Under the pieces are notes generated by a model. It ran no database searches and was not told the origin of the DNA. It worked only from the letters and a program-made list of their open reading frames with translations. Positions 9,365 to 19,100 of a stretch of 45,260 nt of DNA are shown one piece after another. How positions within the stretch are numbered: position 1 is the stretch's first letter; each line of letters begins with the position of its first letter. Where the stretch lies: the NCBI GenBank assembly GCA_002411015.1, contig DHPY01000102.1, forward strand, positions 1 to 45,260, given 5' to 3'. The position numbers and the translations under genes are program-made. Origin of the DNA: Armatimonadetes bacterium UBA5352 (lineage in GTDB: Bacteria; Armatimonadota; Zipacnadia; Zipacnadales; UBA5352).

Positions 9365-9433
9365 GCAGGCGATCGGGAGAGCTCGGCGAAGAACCAGGCG
9401 CACTCGCTACACCAAGCTGAGTGGGAGGTCCTC

Positions 9434-10420
9434 ATGCCCGAGGTTGATCCGGTCCTCAACGTGGAAGCCCCGGAGGCGTGCTACGTCTTCCCCGCGGGGA
9501 AGCTGCAGGTTGCGATCTACGACAGCCCGCGTGAGATGGGTCTTGCGAGCGCGCTGGCGATTGCCGCGGAGCAGGTGCGCCTCGTGGCTGAGAAGGGCGA
9601 GACGAGCCTGCAACTGATGGCCGCTCCGTCGGCCTTCCCGTTCTACGAGGCCTACGCGGCCCTGGCGAGTCTCTCCGCGAATCTTCAGCACGCCATCGGG
9701 AGAACGCACTTCTTCCAGTTCGATGACTACCTGCTGCCCGCCCACCACCAGGCGTCCTTCCGCTTCCTGCTCACGCACAGCCTCTTCGGGCCGCTCTCGG
9801 AGTGGTATGACGCGAGCAAGCTGCACTTCTTCTCGCCCGACCTCGGCGACCCGGCGGAGGCCTGCGAGGCATACACCGCGCTACTGCTCGAGCATGGGCC
9901 GGACCTGATGCTCAAGGGCCAGGGCGAGGACGGCCACTGGGGCTTCCACCAGCCCGGCATCGCGATTGACGGCGAGCCGGAGTTCATCACGGTGCAGATG
10001 AACGAGATGAACATCGCGCAGCAGATGCGCGACCACCCGACGCTCTTCCGCAAGCCGTCCGACGTGCCCGCCGAGGCCTACACCGCCAACGTGCCGCTCT
10101 TCATGCGCACGCGCGAGCTTGTTGAGGACAACGTGCCGCAGGGCTCGAAGGCGTACGCGATCCTCGCCTCATACGGGACCGACGTGGTGGATGACTGCTG
10201 CCCGTCGAGCGCACTGAAGGAGCACGGGTCGGCGATCGCGCGCACGACCATGGCGGCCGGGTGGGCGCTGGTCGAGTATCGCGAGCAGGGCCGCCTGTCG
10301 GCAGAAGCGATGGCTCGACTCGACGCGATTTGGGAGACTCCCGGTGACGCGGAGGTCACCGCCTCCAAGCAGCGCTTCATGCGCGTGTCATTCGCCACGC
10401 TCGGCATCGAGCACGAGTAG
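9434..10420 (+). CDS. NagB-like glucosamine-6-phosphate deaminase family protein with altered active site
   Basis: This 328-residue protein belongs to the NagB/6-phosphogluconolactonase family, somewhat longer than E. coli NagB (266). 'HFFQFDDYLLP' matches the conserved Asp pair that starts the reaction. 'GQGEDGHWGFHQPG' (residues 162-175) matches the signature usually written as GxGxDGHxAFNEPG. Asp166 and His168 are present, but the usual Asn is His172 and the usual Glu is Gln173. In E. coli the Glu belongs to the ring-opening triad, so this protein may use a different substrate or bind a ligand without standard deamination. GGGAGG precedes the start. A strong terminator follows. It shares the operon of the isomerase-like gene. 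Confidence 0.8.
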   Translation: MPEVDPVLNVEAPEACYVFPAGKLQVAIYDSPREMGLASALAIAAEQVRLVAEKGETSLQLMAAPSAFPFYEAYAALASLSANLQHAIGRTHFFQFDDYLLPAHHQASFRFLLTHSLFGPLSEWYDASKLHFFSPDLGDPAEACEAYTALLLEHGPDLMLKGQGEDGHWGFHQPGIAIDGEPEFITVQMNEMNIAQQMRDHPTLFRKPSDVPAEAYTANVPLFMRTRELVEDNVPQGSKAYAILASYGTDVVDDCCPSSALKEHGSAIARTTMAAGWALVEYREQGRLSAEAMARLDAIWETPGDAEVTASKQRFMRVSFATLGIEHE

Positions 10421-10438
10421 CGCTCACGGAGCATTCGA

Positions 10439-10469
10439 CGGGGTGAGGCTTGGCGCCTCACCCCGCTTT
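10439..10469 (+). terminator. Intrinsic terminator after the NagB-like gene
   Basis: A perfect 11-bp stem (CGGGGTGAGGC paired with GCCTCACCCCG) around a 5-base TTGGC loop starts 18 bases after the stop codon and is followed by CTTTC. The T tract is short, but the stem is strong and well placed. It separates the isomerase/NagB-like pair from the BNR gene. It also argues against the TTG start at 10450, which lies in the loop. Confidence 0.8.
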
Positions 10470-10572
10470 CGTGTACTGCACGGCGGCACCATCGTCACAT
10501 AGAGGTCAGCATCTGCGGATCGGCGAATTCCGCACCACCACAGCACATCCGCCGGAGCTGGAGGCGCTCGCC

Positions 10573-11937
10573 ATGGCCGACGAGAAAGACCTGCCGCCCG
10601 TCGAGACGAGGGGCATCTGGTACGCGTCAGGCATGCCCGGCCTGCGCCCGAACAACCTCCTGCCCGGCCAGGGGGCCGTCTACTCCGGCCCGATGGCCAC
10701 CTACTGCTCCTGGCACCGGCCGATGGCAATCTGCGCGCCCGCCGCCAACCGCAGTTTCTTCGTCTACGGAAATGGCGACAACGCGCCCACGATCAGCTTC
10801 TATGACCATGCCACCGGCGAGTTCGCATGGCCGGTTGTGCTCGGGAGCAACCCCGACGGCGACGCGCACCGCAACCCGACGCTCCTGATCGACGAGGCCG
10901 GCTACCTCTACGTCTTCTGGGGCGCACACGGCCACCCGACCCTCGTGCACCGCTCGGTGCGTCCGTATGACATCCGCGACTGGGAGCAGCGCGCGACGAT
11001 CGAGCCGGATGGGCGCACATCCTATCCGCAGCCATTCATGCTGCGCAGCGGCGAGATCTTCGTCTCGTACCGCATGGCGCCCGGCTGGCGATTCGTGAGA
11101 TCGGACGATGGCGCCCGAAGCTGGTCTGAGCCCACGGACATCTGCTCCTTCGGGATGGACAACGCCGCGAAGGGGGTGGCCGAGTTCTCAATCTACGGCG
11201 TGACGATCGGAGCCTCGGGCGAGTACCCGCGCCGCATCCACTTCGCCTGGTCGCACCTCGGCGGCGGGAAGCCGCATGAGATCGAGACGAAGCACCTCTG
11301 GGCCCGCCGCTACAACGTGTACTACGCCTGCTCGGACGATGGCGGCGACACCTGGCGGCGCAGCGACGGCTCCGCCTATACGCTGCCGATCTCAGAGGCG
11401 GACGCGGACACGATCTACGACTGCGGCGAGCGCGGCGTCTGGCTCAACGACATCCAGCTTGACTCGCGCGGCAGGCCGTACATCCTCTTCAATGATGCGG
11501 ACGTGCCGACGTTCCGGTCGCGCTGGACGGTCTTGCGGCAGACAGACGATGGCTGGGCCTCCTCCATGGTCACCGAGAGCGACCACATGTACGATCATGG
11601 CGCGCTGCTGATGATGGCGGACGATGACATCCGCATCTGGGGCGCCACCACCGACGTGCAGCCGCATGAGGATGGCGGCGAGATCGAGGAATGGACCTCG
11701 ACCGACGGTGGCGCGACGTGGTCCAATACGCGTCATCTGACCGCAGGCTCACGCCTGTCGCACAACCACGTGAAGCCGGTGATGGGCCACCAGACCGGGC
11801 CGGGCGAGATCCGGGCGATCTGGAGCTACGGCGACTCCCTCCGGCCGCCGCAAACACGCGACGTCCGCCTCTACTACTGCGGCGACGGCATGGACGCCGG
11901 GCGGGAGGTCCCGTTCCCGCCACGCAGGCAGCGGTAG
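10573..11937 (+). CDS. BNR-repeat propeller protein (BNR_4-like)
   Basis: This is a beta-propeller of the BNR/sialidase-like type, 454 residues from ATG at 10573 (MADEKDLPP). The frame is open upstream to a TTG at 10450, but that codon lies inside the terminator loop, so the internal ATG is preferred; a CTG or GTG in between cannot be excluded. Visible blades include 'HRNPTLLIDEAGYLYVFWGA', 'ARSWSEPTD', 'DDGGDTWRR' and 'STDGGATWS', the Asp-box motif. The fold resembles the BNR_4 family, which includes ulvan lyase-type polysaccharide lyases as well as uncharacterised members. No signal peptide is visible. It could act on or bind a glycan. The catalytic residues of sialidases were not identified, so sialidase activity is not claimed. 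Confidence 0.75.
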   Translation: MADEKDLPPVETRGIWYASGMPGLRPNNLLPGQGAVYSGPMATYCSWHRPMAICAPAANRSFFVYGNGDNAPTISFYDHATGEFAWPVVLGSNPDGDAHRNPTLLIDEAGYLYVFWGAHGHPTLVHRSVRPYDIRDWEQRATIEPDGRTSYPQPFMLRSGEIFVSYRMAPGWRFVRSDDGARSWSEPTDICSFGMDNAAKGVAEFSIYGVTIGASGEYPRRIHFAWSHLGGGKPHEIETKHLWARRYNVYYACSDDGGDTWRRSDGSAYTLPISEADADTIYDCGERGVWLNDIQLDSRGRPYILFNDADVPTFRSRWTVLRQTDDGWASSMVTESDHMYDHGALLMMADDDIRIWGATTDVQPHEDGGEIEEWTSTDGGATWSNTRHLTAGSRLSHNHVKPVMGHQTGPGEIRAIWSYGDSLRPPQTRDVRLYYCGDGMDAGREVPFPPRRQR

Positions 11938-11965
11938 CCGCGTCATTCCTCGCCCGCCAGATTGC

Positions 11966-11985
11966 CGCCGATCAGAGGATCGGCG
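11966..11985 (+). terminator. Hairpin after the BNR gene
   Basis: CGCCGATC and GATCGGCG form an 8-bp perfect stem with an AGAG loop, 28 bases after the BNR stop codon. No T tract follows, so intrinsic termination is uncertain. The rest of the 271-base gap up to 12209 contains the LacI-type operator and no other gene that I can see. Confidence 0.4.
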
Positions 11986-12138
11986 ACATCCACCAGCCTC
12001 ACCGACTCGCCCTCCCTCGGGCCGGCGTCAGCCTCGCCCCCCATCGCGGCAGTCAAGCCATCAGACGCCCTCCCCAGACAAGTCATGCAGGTGTGCAGGA
12101 GGACTGTTCAACCTCGCGGGGAAATGCCCTCGCGTCCT

Positions 12139-12159
12139 TGAGAAAACGTTGTTCCAAGC
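12139..12159 (+). promoter_or_regulatory. Probable LacI-family operator upstream of the heparinase-like pair
   Basis: The core TGAGAAAACGTTGTTCCA followed by AGC is an imperfect inverted repeat with a central CG, as in LacI-family operators. The same 21 bases with two changes (positions 8 and 16) lie on the minus strand at 21572-21592, next to the lacI promoter. The site ends 49 bases before the ATG at 12209. I could not assign clear -35 and -10 boxes around it. Confidence 0.7.
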
Positions 12160-12208
12160 CAAAACGAACCGCTCTTGTCAGGACCCGAGGGTCAGGAGGC
12201 CCACCATC

Positions 12209-15200
12209 ATGAGGCGCTACTTCATTCTGCTGGCAGTGCTGGTTCTAGTGCCGTCTGCTGTCTACGCTCAGGAGGCGGAGTTGGTCCAGCTCAAGCCGCT
12301 CTACCCGAGCCTGGAGATAGCTGCAGCCGGGCGCGCCGAGGCGGTGATCGTCTGTCCCGCGAATGCGGAGCTTCAGGCCGCTGCCTCAACTTTGTGCGAC
12401 GAGATCGAGAGGCTTTCTGATGCGCGCCTCCATATCCTGAGCGACACCGATCTCGTCTCCGAAGAGTGGCAGATCAACCACTCGCTCCTTGACGGCCGCA
12501 ACATCATCGCTCTCGGGAACTGCAACGACAACCGCCTCCTCGCGGTGCTCTTCGGAGCAGGCTACACGGGCGAGAGCTCGGTCTTCCCCGGCCCCGGCGG
12601 CTACGTGGTGCGGACAGTGCATGACCCATTCGCGAATGGCACGAACGTGCTGGTGCTGGCCGGATCGGACCCCGCAGGCGTCCGGCGGGCTGTCGACGTG
12701 CTGCTGGAGAAGTACGCCACCCCGCGAGCGCCCCGGATTGTCCTCGAGGAGCCGGTGGTGGATGTGGAGTTCGTCACAGTCGAGACGCGCTTCTTCCCCA
12801 CAGTCACCGACTGGGCGTCGTCGAAGCGCCAGCCGCAGTACAGCACCATCGAGTACTTCCGCGACCTCTTCTCCTCGTCCGGCCTGATGGATGCCGAGGG
12901 CAACGTGATCAGGCGCGAGGACGGGGATCTGGTGACGGTGCTCGGGGCGATCGGGCGGCTTGGCCAGAGTTGGTTCTGGAACGGCGACCCGGCGCTGCCG
13001 CCGCTGATGAAGGAGATCCTCGACAGTAACCGCCATCTGCTCACGAATGTCCCGAGGCGGGTGGAGATGGAGGGAGCGGCATCGGCGCATACGCAGTGGT
13101 GGGATATCGTTGAGGAGCTGCCGGTCTGGACTGACGCCGACCGGCTGGAGATCACGAACGCTTTCCTCGCCGATGCCCGGCAGGGCTATGAGCAGCGGGC
13201 CGCCAACCAGCTTGTACGCGAGGGCGCTGTGCAGGTTGTTGATGAGAACCACGGCACGGACTCGGCCCTCAACACCTTCGCGGGGTGGAGCTACTTCGAC
13301 AAGTACTACGACCTCCCCGAGAGCGACTACTGGATGGATGTTGTGCGAGCGGTCTTCGCCGGCCAGGCCTCCAGCTTCCAGGTCCTCGAGGACGCCTCCG
13401 GCTACCTCTGCTACGCTCCGCAGGATGCGATGAGCTACGCCGTCGCAAGTGGCGATCTCACCTACTTCACGCGCGGCATCGCCCGCTCGCAGTCGGAGTA
13501 TATCGCGCAGGCCTGCATGAACAACCTCGGCTACGCGAGCGGCTTTGGCGACTGCACCTCCCTCGTGGAGCCCGGCCTCTTCGAAGCCATCTCGCTGGCC
13601 GCGTGGTACTACCGCGACCCGCGCCTGAACTGGGTCATCCAGACGAAGCTGCCCCAGGCCTGCGGGCTGCGCACCTTTCAGCACCCCATCCCCTATGACC
13701 TCTCCGTCGAGCTCGAGGAGCCGTCCGAGTGGACGGGGATGACGGTCTTCCCCATCTATCAGCAGACGCTGGCGAAGGGCGAGGGTTCGCCGACGCCGGT
13801 CTTTGACCCGCCAGAGAGCGCCGGGCCGGAGTGGTTCAATAAGATCGTCTTCCGCGAGGGCTGGACGCCCGATGACCAGTACCTTCTCCTCGACGGCGCA
13901 GGGAAGTTCACCGATGTCGAGGGCTACCCGAACGGTCCCGCGGGGCACATGCAGAGCGATGTCAACAGCATCATCAACTTCACCGCGGAGGGGCGGATGT
14001 GGCTGGTTGATCACACCTACTCCGCGCGCGGCATCCAGGACCACTCCGGACTGTACATCGCCCGCGACGGCGCGATCGTCGTCGGCCAGCATGAGGCGAA
14101 GCTGCAGGAGGCAGCCGACGGCGGCTCGATTGCCCTCAGCCGCTCGATCTACGAGGGCTTCTCCGGTGCGGACTGGGAGCGCACGATCTTCTGGCGGCCC
14201 GGGCGGCCGTTCGTGGTGCTGGACCGCGCAATCGCGCGCGAGCCGGGGCACTACGTTGTGCGCTGCAGCTTCCGCGGCCTCGGCGAGCCCGCACTGGCCG
14301 GCGAGCGCCTGCGGCTGACGCAGGACGGCCGCTACTGCGACATCGTTGCGGACGGACAGTCGCGCACCGACCTCGAGATGATGACCTTCCCGACCCCCGA
14401 GGCGTGGCAGGACTACAGCTTCGCCGAGCCGGTCGTGCGGATCTTCCAGCAGGACCGATCGGCCGTGCTGGAGCCTGGCCAGTCGCTGAGCTTCGCGACG
14501 GCGGTCCATGCCGCGCAGAGCACCGAGGAGTTGGATGCGGTCTCGCTCACGCGGGTCTCAGATTCCGCGGTGCTGGTTCAGGATGGCGCGAGCAGATCGC
14601 TTTACGGCATCGGTTCAGTGCCCGGAGACACCGCCGACGCCGGGAGCTACGCCATTGACGAAGCGGGCGCGCTCTTCGGCGGCCTGCGACGCCTCGGCCC
14701 GGCAAATGATCCGCTGCTCACCGCCTCCGCGCCGGTGTCTCTCTTCATGGCCGCTGGCGAGGACGGCTGGATCGAGGCCGGCGAGCCCGTCGAACTCCAT
14801 CTGCGCGGGCGCGCGGATGCCGTGCGCCTGACGGCAGGGCGACACGAGCTTCCGGCCGGCCTGACGGCGGCGGCGGTGACTACGCTGACCGGGGCGGCCA
14901 TGGCCGACGCGGTTCGGACGGCTGCCGCAGATTACGTGCAGAACGGTGGAGCCGACGACGAGGCTTCCTTCGGGTGGAACGCCGCGACTGTGCAGCTTGG
15001 CACCGTCGCCACGGAGGCGAAGTGCTTCGACCTGGATGGCGATGGCGCGAACGAGTGGCTCGTTGCGGGCGAGGAGGGCGTGTCGGCATTCCGGCCAAGT
15101 GGCGAGCTCATGTGGCGGTTTGCGCCGGGCGCGCCATGCCGGACAGTGGATGCTGGCGACGTGAACGGCGACGGTGCTCCCGAGGTCGCAGTGGGCTGCG

Positions 15201-16123
15201 ACGACACCTCTGTCTATCTTCTCTCGGCGGCAGGCGAGCAGCTTTGGAGCTACCGCTGTGAGCCGACCACCGGCTCGATCGGCTTCCCGGCGTGGGTGGA
15301 CTGGGTGCGCATCACCGACCTCGAGCCGGACGGTCGGCCGGAGATCATCGCTGGAGCAAACCAGGTGCACTGCCTCGATGGCGCCGGGAACCTGAAGTGG
15401 GAGCGCTACCTGCGCGTTGCGCGCGGGACGACCTGCGGCGACTTCATGTACGGCGCAATCAGCGATATCAATGGCGACGGTTCCCTGGAGGTGCTGGCGC
15501 TCTTCCTCTACTCCTACCACCAGGCGCTCGCGTTCAACGCGCAAGGCGAGATCGTCCTCCCGCCGGACTACGACAACGATGACAAGTTCGGCGTCAACAT
15601 TGATCTGCCGCAGGGCGTCCTGGTGACGAAAGCTTTCGGCCAGGGCGACACGCACTTCGCTCTCGCGGGCGCGAGCCGAATGTATGTCTACTGGGCGAGC
15701 GGCCCGAACATCGGCTACCCGGGCTGGAAGGTTGAAGGCTCTTGCGTTGCGCTGGCGGCGTGGGAGCCTGAGGGCGAGCCGCCAATCATCTTCAACGCGG
15801 ACAACATGGGCACGGTGACGGCTCGGCGATCGCAGCCCGCACGCGGCGATGAGTGGCTGGCCTTCGACACCGTGTGGAACCTGGTGACAGGCCGGAAGGT
15901 CACGCGACTTGAGGTCGCGGACACCGATCGCGATGGAGATCCGGAGCTTCTGATCGGCACGAAGGACGGCACGGTGCAGATCGTGAACGCGCTCACCGGT
16001 GAACCTGAGGCACGATCGTCAGCTTCGGGCTCAGCGGTAGCGGGCTTCTGTCGCGACGGCGACGACCTGCTGGTGCTCCACGAGGACGGGCAGGTTGATC
16101 TTCTGAAGGCAGGCGGGCAGTAG
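12209..16123 (+). CDS. Secreted heparinase II/III-like protein with FG-GAP repeats (paralog 1)
   Basis: The start is ATG at 12209, giving the signal peptide MRRYFILLAVLVLVPSAVYA and a good TCAGGAGG; the frame extends 60 bases further upstream without need. The 1304-residue protein has an N-terminal alpha/beta domain with 'VFPGPGGYVVRTVHDP', then an alpha-helical region (about 200-480) as in the heparinase II/III toroid. Next comes the beta-sandwich region with 'FREGW' and 'GHMQSDVNS' (His580, Gln582, Asp584), then 'WLVDH' and 'QDHSG'. The last 320 or so residues hold FG-GAP/VCBS-type calcium repeats ('DLDGDGANE', 'DVNGDGAPE', 'DTDRDGDPE'). Known relatives are lyases for uronic-acid polysaccharides. 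It heads an operon with the next gene, under a likely LacI operator. A usual second His of the metal motif is Gln here, so activity is uncertain. Confidence 0.8.
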   Translation: MRRYFILLAVLVLVPSAVYAQEAELVQLKPLYPSLEIAAAGRAEAVIVCPANAELQAAASTLCDEIERLSDARLHILSDTDLVSEEWQINHSLLDGRNIIALGNCNDNRLLAVLFGAGYTGESSVFPGPGGYVVRTVHDPFANGTNVLVLAGSDPAGVRRAVDVLLEKYATPRAPRIVLEEPVVDVEFVTVETRFFPTVTDWASSKRQPQYSTIEYFRDLFSSSGLMDAEGNVIRREDGDLVTVLGAIGRLGQSWFWNGDPALPPLMKEILDSNRHLLTNVPRRVEMEGAASAHTQWWDIVEELPVWTDADRLEITNAFLADARQGYEQRAANQLVREGAVQVVDENHGTDSALNTFAGWSYFDKYYDLPESDYWMDVVRAVFAGQASSFQVLEDASGYLCYAPQDAMSYAVASGDLTYFTRGIARSQSEYIAQACMNNLGYASGFGDCTSLVEPGLFEAISLAAWYYRDPRLNWVIQTKLPQACGLRTFQHPIPYDLSVELEEPSEWTGMTVFPIYQQTLAKGEGSPTPVFDPPESAGPEWFNKIVFREGWTPDDQYLLLDGAGKFTDVEGYPNGPAGHMQSDVNSIINFTAEGRMWLVDHTYSARGIQDHSGLYIARDGAIVVGQHEAKLQEAADGGSIALSRSIYEGFSGADWERTIFWRPGRPFVVLDRAIAREPGHYVVRCSFRGLGEPALAGERLRLTQDGRYCDIVADGQSRTDLEMMTFPTPEAWQDYSFAEPVVRIFQQDRSAVLEPGQSLSFATAVHAAQSTEELDAVSLTRVSDSAVLVQDGASRSLYGIGSVPGDTADAGSYAIDEAGALFGGLRRLGPANDPLLTASAPVSLFMAAGEDGWIEAGEPVELHLRGRADAVRLTAGRHELPAGLTAAAVTTLTGAAMADAVRTAAADYVQNGGADDEASFGWNAATVQLGTVATEAKCFDLDGDGANEWLVAGEEGVSAFRPSGELMWRFAPGAPCRTVDAGDVNGDGAPEVAVGCDDTSVYLLSAAGEQLWSYRCEPTTGSIGFPAWVDWVRITDLEPDGRPEIIAGANQVHCLDGAGNLKWERYLRVARGTTCGDFMYGAISDINGDGSLEVLALFLYSYHQALAFNAQGEIVLPPDYDNDDKFGVNIDLPQGVLVTKAFGQGDTHFALAGASRMYVYWASGPNIGYPGWKVEGSCVALAAWEPEGEPPIIFNADNMGTVTARRSQPARGDEWLAFDTVWNLVTGRKVTRLEVADTDRDGDPELLIGTKDGTVQIVNALTGEPEARSSASGSAVAGFCRDGDDLLVLHEDGQVDLLKAGGQ

Positions 16124-16173
16124 AGGGAAGAGTTCAAAAGAGTCCGGCGGCCCCGGGAAAGGGATGTCTGATC

Positions 16174-19100
16174 ATGCGCGGCATGCGGATGCTGGCGGTG
16201 GCGGCAACCTTGCTCACAGCGGCCTCGGTAGCGATCTCGGCTCCCGAGTATCTCATAGATGCGCGCGACTGGAACGGCACGGATCCCGCCCGGCTGGTCG
16301 TGCGTGCGATCCCGGAGATGACGCGCCCGGAGGCCTTGAGCGGCCGAGTGGCAGTCGAGGGCGGTGAGCTCATTGATCTGCGAGCCCGCTCACGTGAGGG
16401 GCGCGCCAGCGCGCCCGGCGTGACCGTAGATGGCGCCGGCTTCACAGTGGAGGCCGGGCAGCCGATGCACGACCTCGCCATCGAGTTCACTGGAACTGGC
16501 GCGACCACCATCGCTCTTGACCTCGGCGGGGAGAGCGTTCAGGCCAGCATCGCGGAGCTTCGCGCCGACGACCGCACCTATGATCTCCAGGGCGGCGGGA
16601 CCGCGCGGCTGCTGCTGACCTTCGTCTACCCGTCGGAGAACCCGGCGCCGATCACGCAGCTCAAGCCGATCCTCTCGGCGACTGAACTGATGGTCGGCGG
16701 CACGCCCCGGTGCGTGATAGCTGCCCCGCGGGATGGCCGGTATGATCGCCTCGCTCAGGAGCTGGCAGCCACGCTCGCGCAGCACGGAACTGCGCCGGAG
16801 GTCGTGGATGCTGAGGAGCTGGTGGATGAGCACTTCCAGCCGAACTCTGAGGCGCTTGCGGCCGCAAACGTCATCGCGATCGGCAATGTGCTCGACAACC
16901 AGCTTGCAGCCAGGCTCTCAGGATCCGGGCAGGCAATGGCGTCGCAGCTCTACCCGGGGCCCGGCGGATACGTCATCCGCACGGTACACGATCCCTTCGG
17001 GCTGGGGCGCAACGTGGTGCTCCTCGCTGGTAGCGACGCGGACGGCGTCGGACGCGCGGTCGCGCGCTTTGTTGAGGCATACGTTCCCGCTCAGGGAGAT
17101 GTTGTGCTGGCGGCGCCGGTGGTGGATGTGAAGTACGTATGGGTGGAGCATCCCGGCATCCCGCCAGCCTGGCCCAAGCGCATGCCGCCGGTGCGCGACA
17201 TGGCCTATCTGCAGGAGCGGCTCGCGGGCGCGGGGGTCATGAATGAGGCCGGCGAGGTGCTGGGTGGTGCATCGGTGGGCGGCGTAGTGGATGCGCTGAC
17301 CGTCCTGGGCGAGACCTGGTGGTATCTCGGCTGGCCGGAGTTGCCGCCGCTCATGGGGCAGATCCTCGAGCAGAACGTGAGCGTGTTTGACGCATACCAG
17401 GCTCTTCCGCCGCACGAGATGTCCTCGGGCATCACCCCATTCACCGCGATCTGGGACCTGATTGAGGAGCTTCCGGTCTTCACGGACAGCCAGCGGCTCG
17501 CGGTGACCAACGCACTGCTGGCGCAGGCGCGCCTGGGGCATGAGCCACGATCCATGCATGTGCTGGTTCGCGAAGGTTGCCGGCAGGTGCATGACGAGAA
17601 CCATGGCACGAACTCCGCGCTCAACGACCTGGTGCCGTGGCGCTACTTCGACCTCTACTATGACCTCCCCGATGCAGACTACTGGCTGACCATGGCTGAC
17701 GCGCTCTTCCGCGGGCAGGCCTCGAGCTTCCAGATCTCGGAGGATTCAGCGAGCTACAACGCGGGCTGCCCGGACCACGCGATGAGCTACGCGTTCTCGC
17801 GCCCGCACCTGCTCTACCTGGAGCGCGGAGTCGCCCGGCACATCGCGGACTACTTCCTCAGCTCCGGCGTGAACAACCTCGGCTTCTACAGCGGCTTCGG
17901 TGACACTTCGGGGCTCGTGCCGGTGGGCTACTTCAACGTCCTGAGCCAGGTGCTCTTCTACACCCGTGACGGGCGCTACCGCTGGGCGTTGGAGAGCCTG
18001 TTGCACCGGAACTCGGGCCTCGGAGCCTACACGAACCGCGCGGCACTGCGTGATGATGTTGCGCCGGTTGAGCCGACCGATCTGACCGGAATCCTCCTCG
18101 AGCCGATCTACGAGCGCGTGGTGGAGAAGGGCGGAGGCCGGCTGGAGCCGATCTATCTCCCTGAGGAGCCGGTCGGCGGCAGCTACAACAAGGTCGCAAT
18201 GCGCGAGGCATGGGGTGCGGATCGTCAGTATCTCCTGATGAGCGGGATGCAGCGCGATGGACATACCCAGGCGCATGTTAACGCTATCATCAACCTGACG
18301 GACAACGGGAAGATGTGGCTGATTGACCACGAGTACGGGCTGCGCCTGGCGGCGGATCACAGCGGGATCGTCGGGATGCACAACGGGCGCTTCATCAACC
18401 CCGGCCGCCAGGCGATTGCCGCCTCCGTGGCCGACTTCGATCGGTGCGGGATGGTCAGCTCGACGGTGGGCATGGGAGCGCTCTCGTGGAAGCGGAGCGT
18501 CCTGTGGCTCAAGGGCGGCTGGTACGCCGTGCTCGATGACCTGAGCGCATCGGAATCGGGCGAGTATGTACTGCGGGCGGCATGGCGGGGTCTCGGTGGG
18601 GAGGAACTCAAGCCCGATCGCATGGTCCTCACGCAGCAGGATCAGCGCTACGAGGTGGTCACTGACGGGCAGGGCGACCTCGATCTGCAGGTGGTGCCGT
18701 TCGCCAGCGGGGACGAGTGGGTGGGCTTCTATCCCGGTGCGGACCCGGCCGCGAAGGTGCTGCGCCAGGATCGGGTGCTGAACCTCGAGCCCGGCGATGG
18801 CGCGCGGTTCGCGACGCTGCTGATGGGTTACGGCGAAGACGCGCCGGTCGCGGCCGATGTTGCCGCGCTGGCGGACGGCGCGGCGGTTGTCAGGAGCGGG
18901 GGTGAGCGCTGGGTGGTGGCAGACGGCCCGGTGCAGACCGACGCGATCACATTCGATGGCGCAGGAGCGATGGTGGGGCCGGAGACCATCGCCATCTCAG
19001 ACGCAACCTCCCTGTCGGTGGGCGGTGAGGAGCTTCTGCAGGCCGCGGAGCCGGTCTCGCTGCAGATTGATCTGCGCACGGGGCGGACGACGCTCCCGCA

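Noticed and set aside
10450..10572. TTG start for the BNR protein at 10450
   Set aside because: The codon lies in the loop of a strong terminator and the extra 41 residues match no domain or signal peptide.
12161..12180. A plus-strand promoter overlapping the operator before the heparinase-like pair
   Set aside because: TTGAGA at 12138 and TTGTTC at 12149 have no acceptable -10 box at 16-18 bases, so no promoter was called.
12386..14509. A 707-codon minus-strand frame antisense to heparinase-like paralog 1
   Set aside because: It has no domain, is rich in Arg, Glu and His as expected for antisense of GC-rich coding DNA, and lies wholly within a well-supported gene. The same applies to long antisense frames at 27174-29351, 38025-40139 and 40057-42039.
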